A DNA stretch of 64,000 nt, from contig JAESUZ010001271.1 in NCBI GenBank assembly GCA_017311185.1, positions 744,001 to 808,000 of the forward strand, in the 5' to 3' direction. The translations under genes and the position numbers were made by a program. Numbering within the stretch: position 1 is the first letter of the stretch; each line of letters opens with the position of its first letter. Positions 1 to 12,904 of the stretch are shown piece after piece. The stretch is from Proteles cristata cristata. Its lineage: Eukaryota; Chordata; Mammalia; Carnivora; Hyaenidae. The notes under the pieces are model-generated. The model made no database searches and had not been told where the DNA came from. It saw nothing but the letters and a program-made list of their open reading frames with translations.

Positions 1-292
1 TCCTCATAAAAAGAACATGCCAAGATACAGACACCGAGAGAAAGAACAATATGGAGAGAGAGGTAGAAGGTGAAGTTACAGTGTCACAAGCAAAGGAATA
101 CCAAGGGTTATCAGAAGCAGAAAGAGGAAAGACCCTGCCCTAGAGACTACACACAGCAGTTCGGACAACAACTTTATCCCAGACTTCTGGCCTCCAGAAC
201 TGTGGCCTCCAGAACTGTGAAACAGTAAATTTCTGTCGTTTTAAGCCACCCGGTTTGTGCTAATTTTCTAGGGTACCCCTAGGAATACAACA
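1..292 (+). mobile_element. MaLR LTR, 3' part (MLT1-like)
   Basis: The run CTGGCCTCCAGAACTGTG, then AGTAAATTTCTGTCGTTTTA and AAGCCACCCGGTTTGTG, is the typical 3' end of MLT1-type ERVL-MaLR LTRs. It ends near TACAACA at 292. The 5' part lies outside the window. A short internal duplication of GCCTCCAGAACTGTG is visible at about 191-218. The family name is from memory of the consensus. Confidence 0.65.
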
Positions 293-313
293 CAGATTTT
301 AATTTTATAGAGA

Positions 314-535
314 CAGCATGGCATTGTGACTTAGAGCAGAAATGCTGAACTAGACTTCTTGGGTTCAAATCCTGGCTCTGCCACTTACCAGCAATGTAGT
401 AAAGTTACTCGACCACTCTATACTTCAGTTTCCTCAGCTGTACAGCGAGGAGAGTTAGGAGGGTTAAATAAACACTCACTAAATGCTCAGAACAGCGCCT
501 GGTACACAGCACGGTGTGTATTACTTTATGCAGTA
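314..535 (+). mobile_element. MIR SINE
   Basis: Core MIR landmarks occur in order: GGGTTCAAATCCTGGCTC, TGCCACTTACCAGC, CTTCAGTTTCCTCAGCTGTA, GTTAAATAAACACTCA and AACAGCGCCTGGTACA. Divergence is high, as expected for this ancient tRNA-derived family. Confidence 0.85.
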
Positions 536-939
536 CAAAAATGAAGCGGTATGAATCAGACGTGAGTTAAATGTAAAAGTACCTCAGTTCCAAAAGGTCT
601 GAAACATAGAATTCTTGATGGAGAGAAGCTTGTATTAGAAGAGGTGGTAGAACTTAGGAAAAAAGGTTAACCGGTATCAGCTATCAAAGAACAGATTTAG
701 TTGGCAGAACCAAAGTCTAAACCATCCTCAGATCATTGGTTGGTGCTAACTCGTCTCCTGTTTCCCTGCATCCACCCGGCCCCCGCCCTGCCCCAATCCA
801 TTCACCACCAGGTTTCCTGAGGTCTCTTTCTACAACAGAATCGGGAAGGTTCATTTCCCATTTAAAATCAAAGGTTCCCCATCTCATCATCATAAACTCA
901 AACTCCTCAGTTCAGCTTACAGGTTCCTACACTCATCCA

Positions 940-1840
<901 letters not shown>

Positions 1841-1948
1841 GCGACAGGCAGGGGTGTAGAAAAACAGAGGGAAGTTTCGTGTGAACATGGGATGATAAGA
1901 AGTGGACAAGGGACCCGGGAAGGTGTCACTTTTAAATAGGGTGTTCAG

Positions 1949-2176
1949 GGGTGCTTGGGGGGATCAGTCGGGTAAGGGCAGCTCAGGTCGTAATCTCACG
2001 GGTTCCTAAGTTCGAGCCTGGCATCTGGCTCTATGATAACAACTCAGAGCCTGGACCCTGCTTCAGATTCTGTTTCTTCCTGTCTCTCTGCCCCTTCCTC
2101 ACTCGCTTGCGTGCTCTTTTTCTCTCTCTCTCCCTTTCTTTCTCTCAAAAATAAACATTAATTTTTTTTTTTTTTT
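1949..2176 (+). mobile_element. Carnivore tRNA-derived SINE
   Basis: A decayed head (GGTGCTTGGGGGGATCAGTC), GGCTCTATGATAACAACTCA, a CT-rich block and an AAAATAAACATTAA tail followed by T and A runs. Flanked by an imperfect target duplication, AAATAGGGTGTTCAG at 1934-1948 and AAATAGCGTGTTTAG at 2177-2191 (13 of 15 match). It lies about 430 bases upstream of the CCNH ATG. Confidence 0.88.
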
Positions 2177-2191
2177 AAATAGCGTGTTTAG

Positions 2192-5100
2192 AGTACTTGA
2201 GGAGCAAAGACTTGAAAGAGTGAGGGAGTATGCCTATCAGTCACGTGGGGGATGATCTTGGGACAGATAGAACAAAGTCCTAAGGCAGAAGAATTCCTGG
2301 GTCTTTTTTTAAAAAAAAAAAAAAAAGGGCTGTGCCAGGAATATTACACAAAATGGCCTCAGAGAGCATGGAACGTGGTTGAAAAGCTAGAAGCAGTTCT
2401 TCACTGTTCTGTCACTAATGTGACCCTTTTCCTGTGATAGTTTCCTTCCTCATCTGTTGATTACTAGCCAATCTCATTCCATTTCCATATCTGTGCACTA
2501 TGAATGGTAGTTTTAGGATTTTCTTGAATTCATGTTCATTACTGCCCCAAGGGAGGCTTACAATAAGCTATTGTTAATGCTTAAGAGATTTGCAATTTTT
2601 ATTACTAGTATTTTCAAAATTGCATTTGTGATACAAAATCTATACAGATTCCAAAAGCCTTTACTGCTTTTGAAATTTGTCCCATTTACACATACCTTAT
2701 TCTGTGCATCATACATCAGGTTATGAAGATGGACCTACTTACAGCAAATAAATTTCCTAAAAACCAAAGGCAGATAAAGAGAGTTTAGGTCTTGAAATTT
2801 TACATAGGTAAAAGGAGGTGGCAGGATATCCGGAACTCTGTTTTCTATGAAAATATTTTTAGATGCTTAAGGGACAGCTTTTTTGTTTCATTTTGGCAGG
2901 TGCACTTGAGGGTAGACTTTGCCAAAGTTATCTGAATTCCTCACACTTGAATATTTGTAGTTTGTTACTTTGGAAATCCAAACACTCCTTGAACATATGT
3001 TGGTGATTTCGATGAACAAACTGGCTAAGAAAAGAGAAAGGAGAAAATGTACTGATGTTAAGGAAGGACATGGCAAGTTACGAGTCCGGTGGACTGTGAG
3101 CACCCTAAAATACTGTGTAACAGGGAAGAATAATTTTAAAGGAAAAACCCAAGTTGCAAAAGGTGGGCAGGAAATGAGGAAATGAGTATATACACGTATA
3201 AAATCTTAGACCAATGACAGTTATGTATACTATGTCCTTTTTATTTTGTTTTACTGAAATGTATTTGACAACTCCTTTAGTTTTACGTAAAGTGGAATAA
3301 AAACAAGCATTTTGGAGAGGTGAAAGAATACGGTTTCCACAGAATGAAAGTAAAATTGCTCAGTGTCATAGTTCATTGGAACTTCCATAGTTCATTTGGA
3401 AGACAAATATGAAAAACCTGGTTTTGATGGTGTAACTTTTTTTAACCTGTAACAAATATTACCTAGGAAAATTAACATCATAGTTTTGCGATGTAGAAAG
3501 AATTGTATCTAGATTAACCAGCTACAGAATAAAGTTGTTACTGATGCCCTAACATTAAGGCTCATACATAATTTCTTCTTTTTAAGGTGAGCAGGCTAGA
3601 TGCGACATTAATCACTATGTCTGAGTGACAGTCCCCTGTTCAGCTTATTGAACTTAAGTTTATTGCTTGTGCTATTTCTACCGTGGAAGGCAGACTGTGG
3701 ACTTAGAATTTGGTGCCTTTACCTAGTTCCACTTAAATTCCAACTAAAAAGTACTAAGTGTTTCTCTCCATGCTTTTTATTTTTACGTACGGGAAAGTTT
3801 AAAGAATAGAGAGAATGAATTTCAAAATTATCAATACATGGTTACTTCCCCTCCACTAGCCCGATTATTTTAACATCACAACTTCCCCAACACTGGATGG
3901 AGATTAAAAACTTGAGAACAAAGATCATTTCAATAGGCACTATCCAGAAGTGAAGGTTAACAGGAAAGGTTACAATGATGTTTTAAGTAAACACAATCTC
4001 TTTTATTGTCCTACAGTTGTTAAATTGTGTTACAGTATGTAATGGTTGACAAACTCTAAGTATTTGGACTGCATTCATTACCTCAAAACCAAAAACTGTG
4101 AATCTGAGATCAGGCGATGCAAAACAGGTATCATCTGTTGGTCATGGTGGGAAGGCTCTATTCTATACTTAGCCACATGCAAAGCCAAAGTTTCTCATGA
4201 CAGTATTAGGAATTCCTCTTATCTTCTTACAAGATAATTTTCCCTCTTCTTCTGCTTTCCCCTGCTGTTCTTAATGTTTTAGGAAAAATAAAGAATATCA
4301 AACTGCTTGATCTTACGAGTAAAGGAAGGGTGAGGGAGTGCCTGATGAGTATATGTGGAACTTGGAATAATTTTGTAGTCTATAAAAACAATTTATTAAG
4401 TGGGCTAATTAATTTATAGTTATTTCCCAAACACATTAGTATAGCCATATCCACACAGTTTCTGATTTTAGGGCCATAAAGGAAAATAAAAAGGTGGGAG
4501 GGAGAATAAAGCACATCTATGCTCACAGAAGCACACAATTTCCTTCTTCCTTTAAAATCTGACATGCAACTGTATTCCTCTTTAGCTACTGACATGAGAA
4601 TCTGACATTCTAAATATAACTTGGCAATGATATTCAAAAACAAGCTCTTTGCAAACCTACTTGATATATGCAATTAGCATTAGCTGTAAAATTCTTTCCT
4701 GTTTTTTTTTCAGTTTTCAAGTTATGACTAAAAGAGAAAAGGAGTTGCTTGCAGTAAATACCGAGTTTCTCTAAAATCTGACTAATACTAAAGAAAATGA
4801 AAAAGAATAAAAAGCATCTAAAAAATATCCTTGGTCTACATGTAACCGCCCAGAATTGAAACACTTTTTCTTTCATTTTAGGACTGTTTAAAATTAAAGA
4901 GACTTGACACAACACATTGGGGAGCAAATTCTATAAATCCATACCCAATTCAGCATCTTCCTAAATCACTCCTATATTCAAAGCCTAGTACTAATTGTTA
5001 GGTGTTGGTGATGATGGTGATAGAGGTGTAAAAAGGGGCTATTTCATAGTCCTTATCTCAAGATCCTAAGACTATAGGAGAATGACTATAACATACACAA

Positions 5101-5927
5101 ATACAGTCTCCTCTCAATGACAGTAACATTGGGTAGGGCTCACCAGGGAGTGGGGTAGTAAGATTTCTTATTCCTAAGTGCTACTACCTGGTACTGATGA
5201 AGACCAAACCTTTATGAGGTTTGAAACCAATCGAAAACCCAGAGCCTAGTTCATTCAACCCTTGCTAGCTATGGTTCATTCCAAAGACTTCATGTCTCTT
5301 CTGATAGTCAGAGTTAGGTAGTCAATATGAAGGTAATTCTCATGTTGTTATTATTGTTTTAAACACTGTTAACCCTCCAAAAAGAGTTGCGCTTAGTTCT
5401 CTTGCAATCATTAGCAGACAGTGATGAATGTGAAGCCAGTTTATATGTATAATGTTAAAAATTTTGAGTGGGAGAGAAAAATTATCAGAATTGCATTACT
5501 TTACTCTGGAAATTATTTGTGGTTGTTCTAATAATGAAGACTTTATAAAATCCACATTAAAATAGAACAAGGGGGTCAATCAATTCTAATGATGAGGCCC
5601 AAATGTCCAGTCTTTGAGTAGCTATCTAAGTTTCAGGAATATAAAATTGAATTCCTCATCATGCTCCCAGATACATATCATGTGTATCATACATATCATA
5701 TAACATATGATATATGCTGTATGATATGTAGTACACTTATATAATATGTTTTTGTATGGAATTCTGGAGCAGGACCTGGGAGTCTGTGTTTTTAAAACTT
5801 AGGTTTTTCTGATAATTAGCATTACATTTAGAAGTTTCTGCAAATGTAAAAAATATAGAACTTGGCAAAGCCCTATAGGTTGGATGCAGTGGTGGACTGA
5901 AAGACAAACAGCAATTCTAAAATAGTG
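2192..5927. other. Intergenic DNA, no gene seen
   Basis: AT-rich upstream flank of CCNH. It contains a poly-T/poly-A tract at about 2284-2326 and an ATATCATA-rich low-complexity patch at about 5665-5750. Some parts may be very old L1 or DNA-transposon remains, but none could be named. Reading frames are short and show no recognisable protein. Confidence 0.6.
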
Positions 5928-6050
5928 ACTTTCAAATATGAATGAATCTAACAGTCATTTGGGAGCTTGTTAAATGCAAATCAGAGATTCCCATTCAATA
6001 CATCTAGACTGGAGACCCAGGAATCTGCATTCTTAAGTTGAGTTCTCTTG
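5928..6050. mobile_element. hAT-Charlie type fossil (MER5-like), fragment
   Basis: Contains TTTGGGAGCTTGTTAAATGC, then ATCAGAGATTCCCATTC and GACCCAGGAATCTGCATTCT, in the order found in MER5/MER20-type non-autonomous hAT elements. The ends are blurred. Confidence 0.5.
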
Positions 6051-6054
6051 AGTT

Positions 6055-6215
6055 CGGTGATTTTCAAACTTTAATATTCAGCCTACCCAGTTTGAGAGCT
6101 TGTTAAAACACACATTGTTGAGCTCTACCACCCAGTCTTGAGTAGGCCCAAGAATTAACATTTCTAACTAGTTCCCAGTATCACCTGGGATGTACTTGAG
6201 AACTACTATTCCAGT
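6055..6215. mobile_element. hAT-Charlie type fossil (MER20/MER5-like)
   Basis: Starts near GTGATTTTCAAACTTTAATA and continues with GAGAGCTTGTTAAAACACAC, CATTTCTAACTAGTTCCCAG and GTACTTGAGAACTACT. The two ends are roughly inverted (ATTTTCAAACTTTA against TGAGAACTA), as expected for these short DNA transposons. Confidence 0.6.
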
Positions 6216-6240
6216 TATATCAATCAATGCAGTTGATTTT

Positions 6241-6458
6241 TTATAATGTTTATTATTTTTTTTAAGTATTTATTTTTGAGAGAGAGAGAGCACATGAGCA
6301 GGGGAGGGGCAGAGAGAGAGGGAGACACAGAATCTGAAGCAGGCTCTAGGCTCTAGTTGTCAGCACAGAGCCTGACGTGGGGCTCAAACTCACAAACCAT
6401 GAAATCATGACCTAAGCTCGAGTCTGACTCTTAACCAGCTAAGCCACCCAGGCACCCC
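6241..6458 (-). mobile_element. Carnivore tRNA-derived SINE
   Basis: Reverse-oriented copy: T-rich tail, GAGAGAG block, CAGCACAGAGCCTGACGTGG and the end CCACCCAGGCACCCC. Perfect 15-bp target duplication AATGCAGTTGATTTT at 6226-6240 and 6459-6473. Confidence 0.95.
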
Positions 6459-6849
6459 AATGCAGTTGATTTTTAAAGCCCAGAGGATGACGAGAATGAC
6501 AGCATACCTTATCATGGAGAGTCTCCATCTTTTCTGTTAGGTAGAATGAAGGAAATCATACGTTTATTCCAGGTTACCTTTGTAAGAAAAAGTAATAGGA
6601 GATGCTCATTCATTTTTTGGCCTCATGTTTATACACAAGCAATATGACCACAGTGAAAACTTAATGTCCATTTGAAAAAAAAAATTCATAACCACATTCC
6701 CAAATGGCTAAAAAAGGTGAGAAAAAAATTCATTCTTCCACAACTGGATTAAAACATCCTTTGGTTATAGAGTAATAAAAATTACCAACCGCTTTAGTTA
6801 TTATTCTCCTACTGCTATATAGAGTTTAGAATTAAGATGATAAAAATGT

Positions 6850-6898
6850 TAAGGTTCTCTAGAGGAACAGAACCAATGTAATGGATGGATGGCTATGT

Positions 6899-6931
<33 letters not shown>

Positions 6932-7315
6932 TTGTATTTATTTATATACTTACATCTTATAATTTATTATAAAGGATTGGTGTACACAATTATGGAGGCT
7001 GAGAAAGTCCATGATCAGCTGTCTGCAAACTAGAGACACAGGAGAACCAATTGTAAGTTCCAGTCCAAGTGCAAGAGAACATCAAAGTCAGGCAGAGAGA
7101 ACGAATTCACCTTTAACGCTCCTTTAGTTCCATCCAGGCCTCCAATAGATTGGATAAGGTCCACCCACACTGAGGACCTTTTGCTTCACTCTGTCTACCA
7201 ATTAAAATGTTACCTTATCCAGAAATATTCTCAGACACACCCAGAATAATGTTCAACCAGATATCTAGGCACCCCCTATCCTGGTCAAATTGGCATATAA
7301 AACTAACCATCACAA
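6850..7315 (+). mobile_element. ERVL LTR (MLT2-like) with an internal CA repeat
   Basis: Begins AAGGTTCTCTAGAGGAACAG, continues AATTATGGAGGCTGAGAAAG and CAATAGATTGGATAAGGTCC, and ends AAACTAACCATCACA. This order matches MLT2-type LTRs of ERVL elements. A (CA)n run at 6901-6930 has expanded at the point where the consensus has a TG/TA-rich stretch. The family name is from memory. Confidence 0.65.
6901..6930. repeat. (CA)n microsatellite
   Basis: About 14 uninterrupted CA units inside the MLT2-like LTR. Likely length-variable. Confidence 0.95.
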
Positions 7316-7599
7316 TAATACAGTTTTACTGGAACCCAACCTGTTCATTTACATGTTGTCATCTGTGGTTTCTTTTGTGCTAAGGGACAAAGGTGAGCAG
7401 ATGGCCCATTAGGCCCAAAATATTTCTTATCTGACCCTTTACAGAAAAAAGTTTGCTTTTACTTTAAGAGCACTTTAAAGTTTTTAATGTAAGTGAAAAT
7501 CATCTAGAGATTTTGTTAAAATGCAGAATCTGATCCATAGGCCAACCACAAGATTCTCTATTTCTAACATACTCCAAGTACGGCCTGTGCTACTGGCCT

Positions 7600-7960
7600 G
7601 CCAACTGTGTTATGTGTTATTCTCAGTTATGGCTGTTGTCACCATCCCTGACTGCAATGCCCCAAACTCCCTCTGTCTATACAAATTTCTTTTAAGTCTA
7701 TCTAGCTTAAATCCTGTTACTTCTGTTACTGTCTAAGTATTCTAGCTCAGTGTGATCTCTTCTTGTTCATTGCACTTGCTCTCCTTCACTGTTTTGGACT
7801 GTAAGTGTAATCCGTGATGCCTTGTGTGATGATCTGAACTGCCACAAAGACTTAAACTCCTTTGAAGAAGGGATCCTGATTTTAGACATCACCTATGATG
7901 CTCACATCATGCCTTACCTCTGGCAGATAGTCTAAAAATATTGATTATTACGTTAATAAC
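7600..7960 (+). mobile_element. L2 LINE 3' fragment (probable)
   Basis: The end of the block (AACTCCTTTGAAGAAGGGAT, then TGCCTTACCTCTGGCAGATA and AAAAATATTGATTATTA) parallels the L2 3' end, where a GGCACATAGTAGGTGCTCAA-like stretch leads into AATAAATATTTGTTGAA. It is strongly diverged. Confidence 0.45.
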
Positions 7961-9167
7961 TGTCCTATGTGTAGAAAAGACCTTTGTGTCCACAGGGGGT
8001 CATTACAGTAAGTGAGCCAATATCCTTAGCATTAACATTTTTAGAGCTATTTTTTTGCTTTAATAGATTTTGATATATTTCATTTGGTAAGGATTATGTT
8101 TCTTCCAAACAAAGGTACTTTTAAAGTGAAATATAAACCTTTGGATTGATATATTAAGTCGGAATATGGAATTGAAATTTAAACTTGGCTTAAGCCTTGA
8201 GATGAAAAGTACAACTTAATTATGAACTCAAAAAGTGCTTATCGAGCACATTGTCTGGAGACTGGAGAATTAGAAATGCAATGTTAATTTCACTAGTTTA
8301 ATAATCTCATTTTCAGAATTTGCTTGAAGAGATATTGATAAATTACAATAGCCAATCATGTATGAAAGTTTACAGACTATGAAGATGTTTTATTTTGCCA
8401 TTAAGAATCACACATACCAAGCTTTTAAAGAGAATTATGTGAGTAGTTAAATAAGATGAGAAACTTCTATAGTCATAAAAATTAATCAACTTATTTTGCT
8501 CTTCTAATAAATTTAACATTTCTACCTGAATTATTTCAGTATAGCCCAAGAATAAGAGTGATATGATTATAAAGCTACTTTCAAGGAATCCTATAGAGAG
8601 AAAAAGCAATTATAAATGTTTGGCATTTCAAGTCCTCAATGCAACTCTCCTAATGTATTTTCCCCAAAACCAGATGTGATAATTTCACTACTTAATGGAC
8701 TTTAGACTTAATAAATGTAAATAGATACCTTTCTCATAAAGGTTGTACCCAAGTAAAAAATATAAAGACATTTCATATGTACAGCATTTTATCCAATTTG
8801 AATAAAGTATTTGAGTTCTAAATCTTCTCAAATATCAATACATAAATTTTCTTCTAATCAACATACTATTTTTGGCTTTTTAATTTAGTTTTACTAATAT
8901 TCTCATGTTAACAGCAACCAGGATCAGAAGGAAAAAAGTTATCAGCTGACTTGATACATCACAGTTTATCCACATGGTGGAGCCATGTGGCTAGATCCTG
9001 CAGACACTGGTTTATTGTATTCGTTTTGAAATCATTCAGAGTAAATCCAACGAAACAAATTTCTTGTTCCTATATGCTGTGAGTTCCTGTGTATTCCTCT
9101 AGTACTATTAATTCAGTTCCTTATTATCTCTCACAGCACAGTCTTATTCCATTGCAGTCTTCCATAG
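7961..9167. other. Intergenic DNA, no gene seen
   Basis: AT-rich, with no recognisable repeat or exon. A small hairpin, CCACATGG (8970-8977) with CCATGTGG (8983-8990), lies within it. Confidence 0.6.
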
Positions 9168-9355
9168 CACTGGTTCTCCAATCTTGGATGCACATTAGAA
9201 TTACCCTGGAAATTTTTAAAAACCCTTAGGGTTGAGGTCCTACCTGAGGCTAAATGAACAGGTATCTTTGCAGGGTAGGGTCTGAGCACTGGCAAGTTTC
9301 AAGGCTCACCAGGTGATTCTATCCTGAAAGTAAGCTTGTAAAACCAATGGTCCAT
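9168..9355. mobile_element. MER5-type hAT fossil
   Basis: Landmarks CACTGGTTCTCCAATCTTGG, GATGCACATTAGAATTACCC, TTTTTAAAAACCCTTAGGGT, CACCAGGTGATTCTATCC and a closing AAAACCAATGGTCC. The order and the near-inverted ends fit MER5. Confidence 0.75.
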
Positions 9356-9359
9356 GCTA

Positions 9360-9615
9360 CTACTATAAATATCTTTCTAAATTATAATTTTAATCATATT
9401 CTTCCTTCATTAAAATTTTTCATTGCCTCCTCATCAATTTCAGGATAAAATAAGTTACTTAACATGGCAAACAATCCTTTTCACGTTGCTTTTTTAGTGT
9501 CACCACCATTATCTCGTACTCCCACCCCCACCCCAACACACCAGGCTTAGGCTCATATCCCTAGCATCTAATACAGTAGGCACTAATTAATGTTTATTGA
9601 TGATTAAATGAATAA
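9360..9615 (+). mobile_element. L2 LINE 3' fragment
   Basis: Contains TTCATTGCCTCCTCATCAAT, AGGATAAAATAAGTTAC, a C-rich stretch, then CTAGCATCTAATACAGTAGG and CACTAATTAATGTTTATTGA. These match the order of the L2 3' end and its terminal repeat region. Confidence 0.7.
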
Positions 9616-10052
9616 TATGAAATGGACTTCGTCTTACTTAGGGCAGAGATATTTGTTTCTGCCGAACACCTCTTAAGTGTTTGCTTAAGTTTCTGCGGCA
9701 TGGATGTAGAATGTGGCATGATATTAACCAACAGATGTTAAATATATTCTAAGGCCAACACTGTGCTGTTCTGCCAAGTTATTTCACTCAAAGGGAACAT
9801 TTAAAAGCTTCCTTAGGAGCATTTGCTTCTACATTGTATTTCTTTTTGATCTAAAGTTCTCAACTCCAACGTTTGTGTTTGAGTCAATAGAGAATGAACT
9901 GTTTGCCTGTGGGTGATGATGCTCTTCAGTTATTCTTTTTAAATAAGTGGATCTTTGGACTCACTGGCTAGCCATTTAGAATCTTTGATCTTTTAATAGT
10001 TCTCATCTAGAAGTGCCAAGAACCTATGTGAACTAGGTTTCGAAGGCTGGGT

Positions 10053-10268
10053 ATTTTTTTTAATGTTTATTTATTTTTGAGAGAGATAGGCAGACAAAAC
10101 ATGAGTGGGGAAGGGGCAGAGAGAGAGAGGGAGACACAGAATTCAAAGCAGGTTCTAGGCTCCAAGCTGTCAGCACAGAGCCCAAGATGGGGCTCAAACC
10201 CACGAACCGTGAGATCATGACCTGAGCCAAAGTCAGATGCTTAACCAACTGAGCCACCCAGGCACCCC
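10053..10268 (-). mobile_element. Carnivore tRNA-derived SINE
   Basis: Reverse copy with a TTTAATGTTTATTTATTTTT tail, AACCGTGAGATCATGACC and the end CCACCCAGGCACCCC. Imperfect flanking duplication AAGGCTGGGTAT / AAGACTGGATAT. Confidence 0.93.
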
Positions 10269-12227
10269 AAGACTGGATATTCTTGAAGAGTAAAGAGGTG
10301 GATTTTAGTCAGGGCCACCTTATCTGTTGCACATGGTAGGCACAGTGTCTGGTGACTACAGCGCTTTCAGAGGTGCATAAACATGCTTTAATATACTTTA
10401 CATCAGGATTAAAAATGGACTTCTAGGTCAAAGAAAATGTTTTAATATAAAGGAGCAATATATGTGTCTCTATGCCAACCTAGTGATAAATACAATTTGT
10501 AATGATCTTTATGGAGGAAGGGGCTCATGAAGACAAAAGTGTCTTAGGACCAGAATGTCATATGGCCCTGATTTCAGAAAAACTAGAGGAGCCTACACCC
10601 CAAAAGAAAGAGTCTACCACTCCAAGCCTGCCACAGGAGATAAATGCTGATTCTATTTACCAGGGTATCTTCATCTTTATTTTCATGCCATCAATATCTA
10701 TTCCAGTACATTTTTTTCTTTCCAATCAGGAGAGGAGACAGTTGTAGGCACTCATGTCAAATAATAGAAAAATGTCCCTCTAATCATCCCCTTAACCTGC
10801 ATTTCACTACGGCATGCACCTAGTAAGTCATTTGGCATATAAAAAACACTTTTTTTTTAAATAGACACATCTTGATGTTGCTCTAATAGAAAGGTGCCAA
10901 TACTAGAAATAAGTGCAAACAGTCATCAAAATAATACAGTCCTATCATGTACACTCAGTTTTCAGGAGCAGTTCTCTAAAATGTCCCCTAGTGAAAGAGG
11001 TTGCTGCTGGAGTTTGCAAGTTTATGAAAATAAATGTTTTTGAAAGTGTTAATCATTGCAAAGAGCTCCCATTTAGCTGAGCACCTTTGACGTCAAAATC
11101 CATGATTAGAATATGGATGGCATTTTTTGTGCAATGCTAAACAAGTGGTTCTGCTTTTTGAATGTAAATTCAAACATGCTGCTGAATCAATTAACCAGTG
11201 TTTCTGTGACATTGGATAGTCTTAATATAGTTATTTGTTAAAGATAATTAATAAACTCCACTGCCTTTATTGGCCTTACTAGGCAATCCCTTTTGGTGAT
11301 AAGGAATATTTTAGGGTTGATGATGCTTGATAACTACAATGTGTTTAGAATACATTTTGTGGCTATACAGGGCATAATTTTTTTTTTTTTAACCTCAGTG
11401 CCATGGTCATAAATAGTAGGAAACTCTTGGCTTTGTAGATTCTGGCTTCCTAGGTGGCATTCAAGTTGCACACTTTCTCTTTAAAAATAAACCAATGATA
11501 TTGATAGAGTTAGTGCATAATTTTAAGGTAAAGATGGACCCATAATTGGCTAATGTATTGCTATAGATATTTCTTTGTTTAGTTTGCCTGGCATCTTTCC
11601 CTTCTTCTGGGATCTAAACTTGATATGTATTGTGCCCATCAGACTCCTTCCTAGGAACTTAAGTTAGAGGGATGAGCCCTTTTCTTTCAAGTGGTGAACA
11701 TTTAAGAATATAAGTCCAGGAGCTTCCAGTGATGGTGATTTAGCCTTGCACTGTGAGTTCCAAACAGACATAATAAAAGGAATTAAAAGAAAAAAGGAAA
11801 GAAACAGAGTCCTGAGGAAGACATTCATATCTTTAATTCCTATTCCTGAAGTCCTTGAAAACCTTAGTTTTCATGGTTCCTGATCTCTGTTTTTCTTACC
11901 CAATCTACAAGGTAATCTGGTATCTTCTGAATATATCTTATAAAAAACCCAACCTGTCCTTAATACTCTCCTTATCCTAAGCTTCACTCTAGCCATGGCT
12001 TTAAGTAGAGTATTTCAAAATATTAAATTGGGATGGAATTTCAGACATTAATTGATTGAAAAAGATTGAGGATATTAGGACTTTAGGATTAAATGAGATC
12101 ACTGATACCAGATATTTGATCAGTGCCTGACATAAGACAATTCAGTAAAAATGTTCTTAAATTATGAACTTTCTTGGTTACTTATTCAATACATACTTTG
12201 AGAACTGTAGAAATTAACACATGTGAT
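10269..12227. other. Intergenic DNA, no gene seen; includes a full CRE palindrome
   Basis: Mostly unique AT-rich DNA. The 10960-11300 part has no repeat signature that I recognise and contains TTTGACGTCAAA (11086-11097) with a full CRE core, plus several TAATTA-type sites. The frame at 10502-10747 shows no known domain. Confidence 0.55.
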
Positions 12228-12672
12228 TACAGGTTTCCCCGCTATCCAAAAGTGAAGGATTCCCATGAAACTTTTGTAAGCTGAAATGGCAGAAAACGAA
12301 GGAACAATGACCACTTAATTTGTATGGAAAGTTTCTTGTGCATCCCCCAGACCTAAAAAATAACCTCTCTTAGGCTTTTCAGATACCTCAGGACACATCT
12401 TGCTAACAGTTGCACAAAATAAGTCAAGATAAAGCAGTTGCTCTCCAACAGATTGAAAGCTATGGCGGCCAGATGCTGAGTGCAGTTCCCAAGGTAGGAG
12501 CTTGGCCACGCTGCCTATGTGATGGCTCACTGCGAAACAAACAGTGAATGCTATTTTTGCTTTTAGCCTGTTTTCTCTAAAAGTGAAACTTCTCTGCAGA
12601 TTTCTTTCAATTGGCAAAAACAGGTACCAGTACGGGTGTTTTGTAAAAGTGAAGTGGCATAATGTAAACTTT
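12228..12672. repeat. Unclassified old interspersed repeat with similar ends
   Basis: The block starts ACAGGTTTCCCCGCTATCCA. A motif CTTTTGTAAGCTGAAATGGC at 12271-12290 recurs in similar direct form as GTTTTGTAAAAGTGAAGTGG at 12639-12658. The style (TTCCCCGCTATCC, GTAAGC and AAGCGAA-like stretches) resembles a dispersed mammalian repeat seen in other genomes, but I cannot name the family. Confidence 0.45.
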
Positions 12673-12689
12673 CAAAAAAGCAGAGGAGT

Positions 12690-12904
12690 AGCGCCTGGGT
12701 GGCTCTGGTGGTTAAGTGTCTGACTTCGGCTCAGGTCAGATCGCATGGTTCGTGGGTTTGAGCCCCACATCGGGCTCTGTGCTGACAGCTCAGAGCCTAG
12801 AGCCTCCTTCAGATTCTGTGTCTCCCTCTCTCTCTGACCCTCCCCTGCTCATGCTGTCTCTCTCTCTCTCAGAAATAAATAAAAACATTAAAAAATTAAA
12901 AAAA
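12690..12904 (+). mobile_element. Carnivore tRNA-derived SINE
   Basis: Head AGCGCCTGGGTGGCTCTGGT, body GAGCCCCACATCGGGCTCTG and tail AGAAATAAATAAAAACATTA. It begins just after the unclassified repeat. The flanking duplication is weak (AAGCAGAGG against AAGAAGAGC). Confidence 0.93.

Noticed and set aside
5665..5750. ATATCATA palindromic cluster as a structured element
   Set aside because: Short, imperfect and AT-only; expected from low-complexity sequence drift.
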